From: Sutcliffiella horikoshii DSM 8719
GTDB taxonomy: Bacteria; Bacillota; Bacilli; Bacillales; Bacillaceae_I
DNA: 64,000 nucleotides
Reading direction: 5' to 3'
Assembly: GCA_001648575.1 (NCBI GenBank)
Contig: LQXN01000063.1
Location: forward strand, 286,812-350,811
The position numbers and the translations under genes are program-made. The notes beneath the pieces were generated by a model. That model was not told the DNA's origin. It made no database searches and saw only the letters and a list, made by a program, of their open reading frames with translations. Shown here in pieces: positions 16,475 through 25,071 of this stretch; positions within the stretch are counted from its first letter, which is position 1, and the number at the start of each line of letters is the position of its first letter.

Positions 16475-16952
16475 CTTTTTTCGCCTCCATATAAGCCATT
16501 ATTTTCTTTTTCGCACGATAATACGTCACCCTAGCCCAACTATCACTTTTTCCGAATAGATGCCCAATTGTCTCAAAAGAAAGCTCACCGAATGTTCGAA
16601 GGGAGAAAACTTCTTTATATGGCTCTTCCATTGCGTGTAAAAATTGATGTATCTCAAGTGCACGGTCCTCATTCATCAAATAATCTACAAGTTGGACATC
16701 TTTTTGCACATGATTTTCTTCCATACTTATCTCGCGTTGCTGCATTTGGTATTTTGTAAAATATGTATTCTTAGCAATAGTGAAAAGCCATGCCCTTACA
16801 TCTTTTTTGCCATCAAACTGATGAAATGATTTTAGTGCCTTAAAAAATGCTTCTTGTGTAATTTCTTCTGCAATATCCTTATCAGATACTAGCGATTTTG
16901 TATAAAAGTAAACATCCTTAAAATAAGCTTTATAAATTTCCTCAAAGTTCAC
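16461..16952 (-). CDS. ECF-type RNA polymerase sigma factor
   Basis: 163-aa extracytoplasmic-function sigma factor. Region 2 is near the N-terminus (DIAEEITQEAFFKALKSF, AWLFTIAKNTYFTKYQ) and region 4 near the C-terminus (YKEVFSLRTFGELSFETIG, AKKKIMAYMEAK). Its anti-sigma factor follows with overlap. GGAGGGG lies upstream of the ATG. A TGTAAC and a CGTT occur upstream but only 12 bases apart, so autoregulation is not shown. Which B. subtilis ECF factor it matches cannot be settled. Confidence 0.92.
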   Translation of the reverse strand: MNFEEIYKAYFKDVYFYTKSLVSDKDIAEEITQEAFFKALKSFHQFDGKKDVRAWLFTIAKNTYFTKYQMQQREISMEENHVQKDVQLVDYLMNEDRALEIHQFLHAMEEPYKEVFSLRTFGELSFETIGHLFGKSDSWARVTYYRAKKKIMAYMEAKKDEGN

Positions 16953-17102
16953 TAACTCCCCTCCTTCACTTAAATAACTAACGAAATAATAAAACGTTAC
17001 AAGTTTTTCAAAAAAAAATAGACATATTCATTTTACCTGAATATGCCTACGTAATAACTGCAGATTTATTTTGTATTTAACGTTGTGGTATAGTACGTGG
17101 TT

Positions 17103-17582
17103 TTACTTGTGGTACGGTTCTCCCCGATTTATCCGAAACCCCCGATAAACCTGCTCCAACAATATCAACTTCATCAACTGATGGGGGAATGTCATTTTCG
17201 AAAACGATAACGTATCATTCGCTCTCTTCATCACCGCATCGCTCAATCCAAGGGATCCACCGATCACAAACGCCACCTTGCTCTTCCCGTAAGTAGCGAG
17301 CTTGTCCATTTCTTTCGCCAGCTCCTCAGAAGAACGCTGCTTCCCTTCAATCGCCAAGGCAATCACATGGGTATCATCGGAAATTTTCCCTAGGATCCGT
17401 TCTCCTTCTTTGTTTTTCACTTGTTCCATTTCAGCAAGGCTTAATTGCTCTGGTGCTTTTTCATCTGGAAGCTCAATGATATCTATTTTTGCGTAGGCGC
17501 TCAATCGCTTTAAATACTCATTTATTCCTTGCTTCAGATACTTTTCTTTTAATTTTCCTATTGTGATTATTGAGATATTCAC
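17103..17582 (-). CDS. rlmH: 23S rRNA pseudouridine-1915 N3-methyltransferase RlmH
   Basis: Methylates pseudouridine 1915 of 23S rRNA, in helix 69, on assembled ribosomes with SAM. It is a 159-aa SPOUT protein, the usual length (B. subtilis YydA). Motifs are [60 protein letters not shown] and the C-terminal knot [19 protein letters not shown] and GEPYHK. The upstream region is full of DnaA boxes. Confidence 0.96.
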   Translation of the reverse strand: MNISIITIGKLKEKYLKQGINEYLKRLSAYAKIDIIELPDEKAPEQLSLAEMEQVKNKEGERILGKISDDTHVIALAIEGKQRSSEELAKEMDKLATYGKSKVAFVIGGSLGLSDAVMKRANDTLSFSKMTFPHQLMKLILLEQVYRGFRINRGEPYHK

Positions 17583-17606
17583 ATGTCATACCACCTTGCA
17601 AACAGT

Positions 17607-17878
17607 TTATCCACAGAAGTTATCCACATATCAACAATTTCTATCCACATTTAGTGGGCGAATATTAGTTCCCCACAATATATATAGCAGCTTCTTTACA
17701 AAATTCACAGGCTGTTGATAACTTTTCTTCTTCCGTTAACATCTCTAGAATTGGTGCTTCCTCGTGCTCATCTATGTACATTTCCATTGCTAATTCAATA
17801 TGCTCTAAACAGCATTTCAATTTATCCACAATCCTTTCCAATCCTTCTTTAACTTCACTAGAATACCATTTATCCACA
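17607..17878. promoter_or_regulatory. DnaA-box cluster at rlmH
   Basis: TTATCCACA occurs at 17607-17615, 17620-17628, 17822-17830 and 17870-17878, and CTATCCACA at 17641-17649. All point the same way. The first three lie in the rlmH promoter, the others in or upstream of the CxxH/CxxC gene. Confidence 0.85.
17665..17820 (-). CDS. Small CxxH/CxxC protein (BA_5709 family)
   Basis: About 51 aa with two probable metal-binding pairs: CCLEH (CxxH) near the start and CEFC (CxxC) near the end, separated by YIDEHEEAPILEML. This is the layout of the small Bacillus CxxH/CxxC family usually found beside rlmH and htrA; its function is unknown. The reading frame is open to an ATG at 17913, but that codon lies inside the htrA terminator hairpin, so a downstream start is needed. 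TTG at 17818-17820 has AAAGGA upstream and gives the family length. The exact start is uncertain. Confidence 0.72.
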   Translation of the reverse strand: MKCCLEHIELAMEMYIDEHEEAPILEMLTEEEKLSTACEFCKEAAIYIVGN

Positions 17879-17888
17879 TGTGTGGAAA

Positions 17889-17926
17889 CAAAAAGGGGAG
17901 AGATTTCTTCCATCTCTCCCCTTTTC
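17889..17926 (-). terminator. htrA terminator
   Basis: AAAAGGGGAGAGAT (17891-17904) pairs perfectly with ATCTCTCCCCTTTT (17912-17925) and is followed by T's on the minus strand, just past the htrA stop. Confidence 0.9.
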
Positions 17927-17929
17927 TTA

Positions 17930-19183
17930 TTATTCGCCGGTCGTATCTTCCGTTAAATTCACGGTCGTTGAGTTCTGATCCTTGCCTCGATAAAAAGTAA
18001 CCGTCATATCATCGCCGACCTGTTTTTCATTGTAAAGATGCTTGCGCAATTCAATGACATCCCTGATCTGGTCACCATCAAGGTCCACGATTACATCGTA
18101 CTCTTGCAATCCAGCTTTTGCTGCCGGTGAACCAGGTGCCACTCCTGTGATGTATACTCCCGCCCTCACGTCTTTCGGAAGCTTCAATGTCTGTTGCCAG
18201 TGATAGCTGGATACATCAGACAAGGAGCCAATGCTGACACCGAAGTATGGACGTTTTACCTGGCCGTATTGTTCCAGATCATGGATGATCGGAATCGCTG
18301 AATTGACCGGAATGGCCAAACCGATTCCTTCCACTGCGGACTGGGCAATTTTCATCGAGTTGATGCCGATGACTTTTCCCTGGATATTGATCAATGCCCC
18401 TCCGCTGTTACCAGGATTGATGGCCGCGTCTGTCTGCATGACATCTGCATGCCAGTCAGGTGTGCCATCCCTGTTCACATCAACCGGAATGCTTCGGTCT
18501 GTCCCCGAGATGATTCCTTGTGTCACTGAACCGGAGAATTGCAGGCCGAGGGGGTTTCCGATGGCGATGACGGGCTCGCCTGTGCGGACGGTGTCAGAGT
18601 TTCCGAAGTCCGCCACCTTTGTCACCATTTCATCTGTCATGGATAATACAGCAAGGTCTGTAAGCGGATCTTCACCAAGCACTTCTGCCGGCACCCTTGT
18701 TCCGTCAATCAGGCTGAGTTCCACCTGGGTTGCCCCCTCGATTACATGATAGTTCGTCACCACATATGCTTTGCCGTTTTCTTTTTTATAGATGACGCCA
18801 GAGCCTGTGCCCGCTTCGCCTTCTTCATCTGTTTCTGCTTCCGTATCGTTCCAGAAGGAGGCGTTTTGCAGGTTGATGACCCCCACCACTGCTTCTGCGA
18901 CATTATCGACCGCTTCGGTGACGCCTGATGTGACATTAACCGAGACGTTGCGGATTTCCGCTGCGGTCCCGCCTGATTCAGGCTGGTTTGGCAGCTGCTC
19001 GCGCTGCTCCACTGCTGGCCTTTCACTGCGATCTGGCATAACTCTTCCTGTCAGTCCCGGAAAGGCTACAACCAGCAATAGAACACCAAGTGATAATGCA
19101 ACGATTCCAGGGAGAAAATACTTTCCTCTGTTTCCTTTTTGTTTAGAGTGTTCGGATGGATCTTGTTTGTCGTAATATCCCAT
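17930..19183 (-). CDS. HtrA-type membrane serine protease (YyxA/HtrC)
   Basis: About 417-aa membrane-anchored quality-control protease. A single helix (KYFLPGIVALSLGVLLLVVAF) follows a short cytoplasmic head; the protease and one PDZ domain lie outside the cell. The catalytic triad is visible as His in VVTNYHVIEGA, Asp in DPLTDLAVL and Ser in AAINPGNSGGALIN. The PDZ domain spans about GVSIGSLSDV to the end. The start at 19181-19183 has AAGGAAGG at good spacing; the longer frame from 19204 does not. It is the last gene of the wal region, as in B. subtilis, and is probably linked to envelope stress. Confidence 0.95.
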   Translation of the reverse strand: MGYYDKQDPSEHSKQKGNRGKYFLPGIVALSLGVLLLVVAFPGLTGRVMPDRSERPAVEQREQLPNQPESGGTAAEIRNVSVNVTSGVTEAVDNVAEAVVGVINLQNASFWNDTEAETDEEGEAGTGSGVIYKKENGKAYVVTNYHVIEGATQVELSLIDGTRVPAEVLGEDPLTDLAVLSMTDEMVTKVADFGNSDTVRTGEPVIAIGNPLGLQFSGSVTQGIISGTDRSIPVDVNRDGTPDWHADVMQTDAAINPGNSGGALINIQGKVIGINSMKIAQSAVEGIGLAIPVNSAIPIIHDLEQYGQVKRPYFGVSIGSLSDVSSYHWQQTLKLPKDVRAGVYITGVAPGSPAAKAGLQEYDVIVDLDGDQIRDVIELRKHLYNEKQVGDDMTVTFYRGKDQNSTTVNLTEDTTGE

Positions 19184-19275
19184 GTTGTCCTTCCTTTCTT
19201 TCACATCGCAACCAACAATTTGTCGCCGCTTCGTGTAAAAAAGGGCAAAAAGAAGGCGCTTTAAGCCTAAGATTT

Positions 19276-20070
19276 TTACACGAAAGCCAGCTGAGTTGGT
19301 TTGTTAGGGTCTGTATCATACAATTCCACCTGTTCGCCCACAATGATTCCTCGTGTGGCAAGTGTTTGCTCGACAGACATCCTCGCTAGATCTTTCATGT
19401 TATTATCTTTACTTAAATGCGCCAAATAAATACGCTTCGTTTTGTCTCCCATGACATCTGCCATGGCAAGGGCCGCATCCTCATTGGATACGTGGCCGAC
19501 ATCGCTAAGGATGCGGCGTTTGATGCTCCATGGATAGTGTCCCATCTGCAACATCTGCACGTCATGATTGCTTTCAAAGACATAGGCGTCTGCATCGGTA
19601 ATGATGCCTTTCATCCTGTCGCTGACATACCCTGTGTCGGTGATGACTACGACTTTCTTGTCCCCATCATGGAAGGAATAGAACATCGGCTCGGCTGCGT
19701 CGTGGGACACACCGAACGACTGGACATCAAGTCCCCCGAATGTTTTCACCTGTTCTATTTCAAAGGTGAATTTTTGCTCGGTCGGGATGAGGCCAACCAG
19801 GCCGTCCATGGCTTTCCATGTCTTTTCGTTGGCATAGATCGGGAGCTTGTACTTTCTCGCAAGTACGCCAAGCCCCTTAATGTGATCGCTATGCTCATGT
19901 GTTACCAAAATTCCGGATAGGTCTTCTATTTTTTTGCCTATCCCGTTAAATAGTTCTTGCATTTTTTTGCCGCTCAAACCAGCATCGATTAGTAAAGAAT
20001 GCTCCTCTGTTGCGACATAAATAGCATTTCCTGTGCTGCCGCTTGCAAGCACACTAAAATGCAGGCTCAT
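19276..20070 (-). CDS. walJ: WalJ (YycJ) metallo-beta-lactamase-fold hydrolase
   Basis: 264-aa MBL-fold protein of the wal operon. The metal motif is [11 protein letters not shown] with further ligands in [11 protein letters not shown] and VITDTGY, and later FESNHD and HVSNEDA. Its true substrate is not settled; it has been linked to coordination of cell division with replication and to a DNA exonuclease activity. It follows walI by 6 bp. Confidence 0.93.
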   Translation of the reverse strand: MSLHFSVLASGSTGNAIYVATEEHSLLIDAGLSGKKMQELFNGIGKKIEDLSGILVTHEHSDHIKGLGVLARKYKLPIYANEKTWKAMDGLVGLIPTEQKFTFEIEQVKTFGGLDVQSFGVSHDAAEPMFYSFHDGDKKVVVITDTGYVSDRMKGIITDADAYVFESNHDVQMLQMGHYPWSIKRRILSDVGHVSNEDAALAMADVMGDKTKRIYLAHLSKDNNMKDLARMSVEQTLATRGIIVGEQVELYDTDPNKPTQLAFV

Positions 20071-20076
20071 GTCACT

Positions 20077-20871
20077 TCACTCCAATGTTCGATTGTCTTT
20101 TTTAATGATGGACCCTTCAAAAGCGTTCACGAAGTAGTCCTGATCTTCATCGATCACGATATGCCAGGTCGGTATCAATACATGCGAGTTCGTATTATCC
20201 AGCAATGTGTAATACCCCAGCTCCATATGGCCAACATGACTTCTCGGTCTAAGATCGCCGCTGTTGTACAGGTTCTCCAGTGCATTGAAAACCGAGATGA
20301 CATCCTGTTCCACATCCATTTCCTGAAGATCGGTGATATACGTTTGCACATAGGAGATGATTTGATTCAGCTCATTTAACTGAACCATTACCATCCCGCT
20401 TGAGTTGCTGTATATATGCTTTCCGTCATACTGCTGGAAAAAATACAAGGTATTGGTGACCTGATTATATCCCCAGAACTTATACTGGTCAGCAAAAAGG
20501 ATCTGATCTTGGAAAACGGTATTCAATCTTGAGGTCATGCTGGTTTCCGGAAGGGCAATCGGTTCTTTCCACACCGCATTGATTGTCGTTTCGTCAACAC
20601 GTCTCACTTCCTGCCCCTTATCCTCCATCAACTTCTCTAAGTCATCATCTGTGAACACATAGCTGCTTCCGCTTATATAGCTTTCTTTTGGAGGTGCTTT
20701 TGGTAGGTCTGCATAGGTGATTTCATCCACTTCAAACTTTTCCTCTGTGGAGGCTTCCGCAAGCAGTTCCAATTGGCTTTGTTCTCTCTTCTCAAGTATT
20801 TGTACACCAAGATAGATATTCAGGACAAGGAACGTCAGGATGAAGATTGTTTTTGTTTTTCTCCAATCCAT
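20077..20871 (-). CDS. walI: WalI (YycI) regulator of WalK
   Basis: About 264-aa single-pass membrane protein. The helix TKTIFILTFLVLNIYLGVQI is next to the N-terminus, and the rest lies outside. In B. subtilis YycI and YycH bind WalK through their membrane helices and lower its activity. The start at 20869-20871 (MDWRKTK) has GGAGGAATGTAGG upstream, which lies in the end of walH, so the two are coupled; the longer frame from 20907 is not needed. Confidence 0.94.
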   Translation of the reverse strand: MDWRKTKTIFILTFLVLNIYLGVQILEKREQSQLELLAEASTEEKFEVDEITYADLPKAPPKESYISGSSYVFTDDDLEKLMEDKGQEVRRVDETTINAVWKEPIALPETSMTSRLNTVFQDQILFADQYKFWGYNQVTNTLYFFQQYDGKHIYSNSSGMVMVQLNELNQIISYVQTYITDLQEMDVEQDVISVFNALENLYNSGDLRPRSHVGHMELGYYTLLDNTNSHVLIPTWHIVIDEDQDYFVNAFEGSIIKKDNRTLE

Positions 20872-20872
20872 C

Positions 20873-22213
20873 CTACATTCCTCCTTCCAAATCATCATTT
20901 TCTGCAAAGGTCATTTTGGTCCAAGTGGTATTGCCTTCTTGATAGACCCAAATCGGGTCAATCGTGATAATTCCTGCATGCCCCTGTTCCCTCTTTAATT
21001 CGTAAGCAATCTTAATATCTGTCACTGCACTCAGGTCCACATTCATTTTCTCTAGCTGCCTGGTTACTTCTTTTCCAGATGGAAGCTGCTTTTGCGTGGG
21101 GCCGGGCACGATGATGCCGAACTCGAAAGTAGGACGGACATACTCACGCAATTCGTTAGTCCTCCAAGATTGGGCAATTTCCGTTATGGCATTGCCGTTA
21201 AAGTTAAAGACTGGATGGTCTCCCACAAACATACGAAAAGAAACGGTGTCCTCCAAGGTACTTCTGTTCCACTTCTCCAGTTTGAAATTCTCTACTGGCC
21301 CTGTCCATCCGCTATGATTATTCACAAACTCTATTCCTTGCTCTATAACATTGAAGTCCAAAGTATTTCCTTGTCCGGTGTTCCCGGGGTTTACATATTG
21401 AAGTTTGTAGTCGTGATTGGTCACCCTCATCAGCCTGGAATCATCCCGATACACTTCTGCATCGAGCGTCATATCTTTTGTAACAATACTCGGATCGCTA
21501 AAAAGTGCATCCTTGAAGTCTTCTGGATTCAACTGGTCGGTGAAATATTTATAGGTGCGAATCTGCTCCTCTTTCCTATCTAGGGCAGGGAAGAACACAT
21601 ATCTGTCATTCTCAGCTTTTAAAGAAAGGTAACGCGGATTAGTTCTGGCTGTTTGGTAAAAACTACGCTCCAGTTGATTGAATGAAAGGTTGCTTACCCT
21701 TGCCGAATAAACTTCCTTCTCTTCATAATTGACCAAAAAGATGGTTTGCTCACTACCCTCAGATATGACGTTAAAATCAATCAGTATCCTGTTGATAAAA
21801 ATATTATCAGGGATTTCATTATCCAAGCTTGTCAGATACCGGAACGTCTGTAATGGAATATCATCAGGGAAAACCACTTCCATTTTTCTATTGCCATGCA
21901 TGAAAGAAGTAAATTCGCCGTTTTCGATATCATCGACCCGTTCAATGTCAAAAAGGCTCCAGTTTTTGAACTCATTCAGGAAACGGTCCGTATCCACATT
22001 TCCATGATGTTCATCCTCAAAGTGAAAAAGCATATGGCTCGGTTTAACTATTTGGTTGATTTCCCTTTTTTCCCGGATTTCCACATCACTGATTACCCGA
22101 TCACTGTTGATGTATTCATAATCAGGCTGATATGTCCACAGATTCCATGTAAGAACGAGGCTCAATAGCACTAGAAAGGTTAAAATTAATGATTTGATAG
22201 TTTCATAACTCAT
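20873..22213 (-). CDS. walH: WalH (YycH) regulator of WalK
   Basis: 446-aa protein with one N-terminal membrane helix (SLILTFLVLLSLVLTWNLW) and a large extracytoplasmic domain. It pairs with WalI to restrain WalK. Its ATG overlaps the walK stop by 4 bp (22210-22213), showing tight operon structure. Confidence 0.95.
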   Translation of the reverse strand: MSYETIKSLILTFLVLLSLVLTWNLWTYQPDYEYINSDRVISDVEIREKREINQIVKPSHMLFHFEDEHHGNVDTDRFLNEFKNWSLFDIERVDDIENGEFTSFMHGNRKMEVVFPDDIPLQTFRYLTSLDNEIPDNIFINRILIDFNVISEGSEQTIFLVNYEEKEVYSARVSNLSFNQLERSFYQTARTNPRYLSLKAENDRYVFFPALDRKEEQIRTYKYFTDQLNPEDFKDALFSDPSIVTKDMTLDAEVYRDDSRLMRVTNHDYKLQYVNPGNTGQGNTLDFNVIEQGIEFVNNHSGWTGPVENFKLEKWNRSTLEDTVSFRMFVGDHPVFNFNGNAITEIAQSWRTNELREYVRPTFEFGIIVPGPTQKQLPSGKEVTRQLEKMNVDLSAVTDIKIAYELKREQGHAGIITIDPIWVYQEGNTTWTKMTFAENDDLEGGM

Positions 22214-24045
22214 GCCCAGTCATCCTCTTGTTCTTCTTGGGAGATAGGAAGTGTGAAGAAAATGGTCGTGCCTTTCCCTTCTTCACTTGAAGCCCATATA
22301 TCGCCATCGTGGGCCTGGATCATTTCTTTGGCAATCGCCAACCCTAACCCTGTGCCCCCAAGCATTCTTGTTCTTGCTTTATCCACTCGGTAGAAACGCT
22401 CAAAGATTTTATTCATATCACTCTTTGGTATTCCCACTCCTTGATCACTGATGCTCACCAAAATCTGATTGGCTGCTTCCTCAATATCGACTGTGAAGAC
22501 GATGGTACCGCCCTCAGGGGAATATTTCATGGCATTGGAAATGATGTTATCCAGCACCTGTGTGATTTTATCCGTATCAATCGAAACCAAAACCTCTTGG
22601 CTAGGAATGTTCCGGATAAAAGAAACCTTCTGTGATTTGGATAGTTCAAATCGGTCGATGATTCGATTAAAGAAATCCCCAAAGTCTATTTGTTTTTTAT
22701 AAAAATAATAATCTCTGGAATCCATTTTGGAAAGCTGTAATAAATCATTTACAAGTCGTATCATTCTTTCCGTCTCGGTTTGGGTGACATCCAAGAACCT
22801 AGGGGCAATTTCGTCATCCTTCCAGGCTCCTTCGGCCAATGCTTCTAAGTAACTTCGCATCGTCGTCAGTGGCGTTCTTAGTTCATGCGATACATTCGCC
22901 ACGAACTCCCGACGCTCCTGATCAATTTTTTCCTGTTCGGTGATATCGTGCAATACGGTTATCAAACCATTAATGAACCCTGTCTCTTTTTGAATGACAG
23001 AGTTGCTTGCACGAAGTATAAACGGTTTTTTTTCTGTACTGAAATCAAGAATTAAAGATTCCTGTTCAGAAATCAAAAGGTCGAATGTGTGGGTTTCCTC
23101 AATCCCCAGCACTTCAATGATCGATTTATTTAAAACTGTTTCACGTGGAACATTCAACATCCCTAAGGCAGGTTCATTAATGAGGATGACCCTTCCTTTT
23201 CTATCAGTGGCAATCACACCATCTGTCATATGAGATAAAACAGAGCTCAGCTTTCTACGTTCACCTTCGGTAGTCGCTTGAGCTTCCTGAAGCCTTTTCG
23301 TCAAATTGTTAAAGGAGAGCGCCAACTGACCAATTTCATCATTTCCGTAAATATTAACCTTACGAGAAAAGTTCCCTCTCGCCATTTCCAAGGCCTGTTT
23401 TCTCATATCGGACATCGGTCTTGTAATGGTCTGGGCAAGAATCACTCCTAGTACCGCGGTAACCGCCATGGCAATGATCGTCCCTGTAGCAAAAATCCCA
23501 TTGATCTGCCTCATCTGCGTATATAGCTTCTCCATGGAAGCCTCTACGTAGATCGCACCGATAATCTCTTGGTTATTGGATTTGACAGGGGCGGCTATTT
23601 GCCTTATCCGGTTCAGGGTCTGACGATCTATCGCATCCTTTGGAGTTGACTTTCCAGTGACCAAAGCCCTCTTTACGAGAAGCTCTGTCGTCCTTTTTCC
23701 GACACTTGTTTGATTGTATGGATTAGAAGTCCCCAAGACCCTGCTGTTTGCATTCATCACTCGGATCTCATCAATGTCTTCCATCGTTACATCCTGCAGA
23801 ACGGCACGGATATCCTCCTCAATGGTGGGAGACGTATCATCCCGCTGCTTCTTTATTTCTTGTTCTATGCTGTATGCCAATAGATTGATACGCTCATTCA
23901 GAGAGCCATTAAAATTTTCAATTAGTTGATTCTCTAATTTACTGACAAAATAAACCCCGATGATCTGCATGGCAACCAAAATCAGCAATACATATATCAC
24001 CACAAATTTAAGATGAATGGATCGAAAAAAACCTACCTTTTTCAT
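22210..24045 (-). CDS. walK: WalK (YycG) sensor histidine kinase
   Basis: Essential kinase for cell-wall metabolism, about 611 aa. It has two membrane helices (about residues 10-30 and 180-205) enclosing an extracellular Cache/PAS-like sensor, then HAMP (ITRPMSDMRKQALEMARGN), a cytoplasmic PAS domain (VIATDRKGRVILINEPALGM), a HisKA box with FVANVSHELRTPLTTM (phospho-His) and an ATPase domain with DNIISNAMKYSPEGG, DQGVGIPKSD and GGTGLGLAIAKEM. The start at 24043-24045 has GCAGGA upstream. A perfect parS sequence lies within the PAS-coding part (23137-23152). Confidence 0.97.
   Translation of the reverse strand: MKKVGFFRSIHLKFVVIYVLLILVAMQIIGVYFVSKLENQLIENFNGSLNERINLLAYSIEQEIKKQRDDTSPTIEEDIRAVLQDVTMEDIDEIRVMNANSRVLGTSNPYNQTSVGKRTTELLVKRALVTGKSTPKDAIDRQTLNRIRQIAAPVKSNNQEIIGAIYVEASMEKLYTQMRQINGIFATGTIIAMAVTAVLGVILAQTITRPMSDMRKQALEMARGNFSRKVNIYGNDEIGQLALSFNNLTKRLQEAQATTEGERRKLSSVLSHMTDGVIATDRKGRVILINEPALGMLNVPRETVLNKSIIEVLGIEETHTFDLLISEQESLILDFSTEKKPFILRASNSVIQKETGFINGLITVLHDITEQEKIDQERREFVANVSHELRTPLTTMRSYLEALAEGAWKDDEIAPRFLDVTQTETERMIRLVNDLLQLSKMDSRDYYFYKKQIDFGDFFNRIIDRFELSKSQKVSFIRNIPSQEVLVSIDTDKITQVLDNIISNAMKYSPEGGTIVFTVDIEEAANQILVSISDQGVGIPKSDMNKIFERFYRVDKARTRMLGGTGLGLAIAKEMIQAHDGDIWASSEEGKGTTIFFTLPISQEEQEDDWA
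23137..23152. promoter_or_regulatory. parS site inside walK
   Basis: TGTTTCACGTGGAACA, whose reverse complement TGTTCCACGTGAAACA fits the parS consensus TGTTNCACGTGAAACA at every position. ParB is encoded at 41825. Confidence 0.9.
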
Positions 24046-24050
24046 GTATA

Positions 24051-24752
24051 TTATTCCTGCTCGGTTTGTCGCAGGTAATAGCCAACTCCTCTTCTTGTAA
24101 CTATCCATGTTGGATGACTCGGATTATCCTCGATTTTTTCACGCAGGCGACGTACCGTCACATCCACGGTCCTCACATCTCCATAGTAATCATAACCCCA
24201 AACAGTCTGCAGGAGATGCTCACGCGTCATCACTTGGCCAATATGCTTGGCTAGATAGTGTAGCAATTCAAACTCACGGTGAGTCAGTTCAATCATGTCT
24301 CCTCGTTTAGTCACCATATATGCATCAGGATGGATGACAAGGGAACCAATTGTAATCTCCGTCGGTTCCTCCGTATCGGCTGCCTTCTGCTGATGGCGGC
24401 GCAGGTTGGCCTTCACTCGGGCAATCAACTCACGAGTGCTGAAAGGCTTTGTAACATAATCATCTGCACCTAGCTCAAGGCCTAACACTTTATCGATTTC
24501 TGAATCCTTGGCTGTCAGCATGATGATCGGCATTTCATATTTTTTACGGACTTCCCTGCACACTTCCATGCCATCTCTTTGCGGCAGCATGATATCCAAA
24601 AGAATCAAATCTGGACGTACTTCCTCAACCTTATTGACCGCTTCTTCGCCATCATAGGCACAGTACACTTCATAACCTTCTTTTTGCAGGTTGAATTTCA
24701 ATATATCAGCAATCGGTTTCTCGTCGTCTACCACTAATATTTTCTTTTCCAT
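24051..24752 (-). CDS. walR: WalR (YycF) response regulator
   Basis: Essential OmpR/PhoB-type regulator of autolysins and wall genes, 233 aa. Receiver domain [19 protein letters not shown] with phosphate acceptor Asp in [13 protein letters not shown], Thr in IIMLTAKD and Lys in [11 protein letters not shown]. The winged-helix DNA-binding domain ends [14 protein letters not shown] and [19 protein letters not shown] precedes the ATG at 24750-24752; the longer frame from 24773 is not used. First gene of the walRKHIJ operon. Confidence 0.97.
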   Translation of the reverse strand: MEKKILVVDDEKPIADILKFNLQKEGYEVYCAYDGEEAVNKVEEVRPDLILLDIMLPQRDGMEVCREVRKKYEMPIIMLTAKDSEIDKVLGLELGADDYVTKPFSTRELIARVKANLRRHQQKAADTEEPTEITIGSLVIHPDAYMVTKRGDMIELTHREFELLHYLAKHIGQVMTREHLLQTVWGYDYYGDVRTVDVTVRRLREKIEDNPSHPTWIVTRRGVGYYLRQTEQE

Positions 24753-25071
24753 CTGATTTTCGCTCCTTCTCAACTACTATCTATTTATATCATTCAGTAT
24801 TTATGAAAGCATTATACTATTTACTTTACCATGTAGAGCTTTGTAAAGCATCTATTAAGAGAAAGCTTCATTAACTCCTGTAGATAATCCGTTGCAGGTG
24901 TTCGCTTAAGCTGAAATTCCTTACAAAGCTTGAGTCTACTTAATAATTACAATATTGTAGTTAATTTCCGCAAACGGCTCTGCATACTGTAAGTTTCTAA
25001 CAAGAGATAGACTAGACAAAACATAAAAACCTCTAGCTAACCGACAAGTTGCTAGAGGCTGATGTATGTGT
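24753..25071. other. walR upstream region with a decayed REP-like sequence
   Basis: About 320 bp. It must hold the walR promoter. 24893-24990 has a worn copy of the REP-like family (GCAGGTGTTCGCTT, AAGCTTGAGTCT, TTTCCGCAAACGGCT). 25028-25060 is the M23 peptidase terminator. Confidence 0.5.
25028..25060 (-). terminator. Terminator of the M23 peptidase gene
   Basis: Minus strand AGCCTCTAGC pairs with GCTAGAGGTT around a 13-nt loop, followed by TTTTATG. Confidence 0.82.

Noticed and set aside
16953..17000. Canonical ECF promoter for the sigma factor
   Set aside because: TGTAAC and CGTT are present but only 12 bases apart; ECF promoters need about 16.
17821..17913. N-terminal extension of the CxxH/CxxC protein
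   Set aside because: Its ATG lies within the htrA terminator hairpin and the added residues have no family match.
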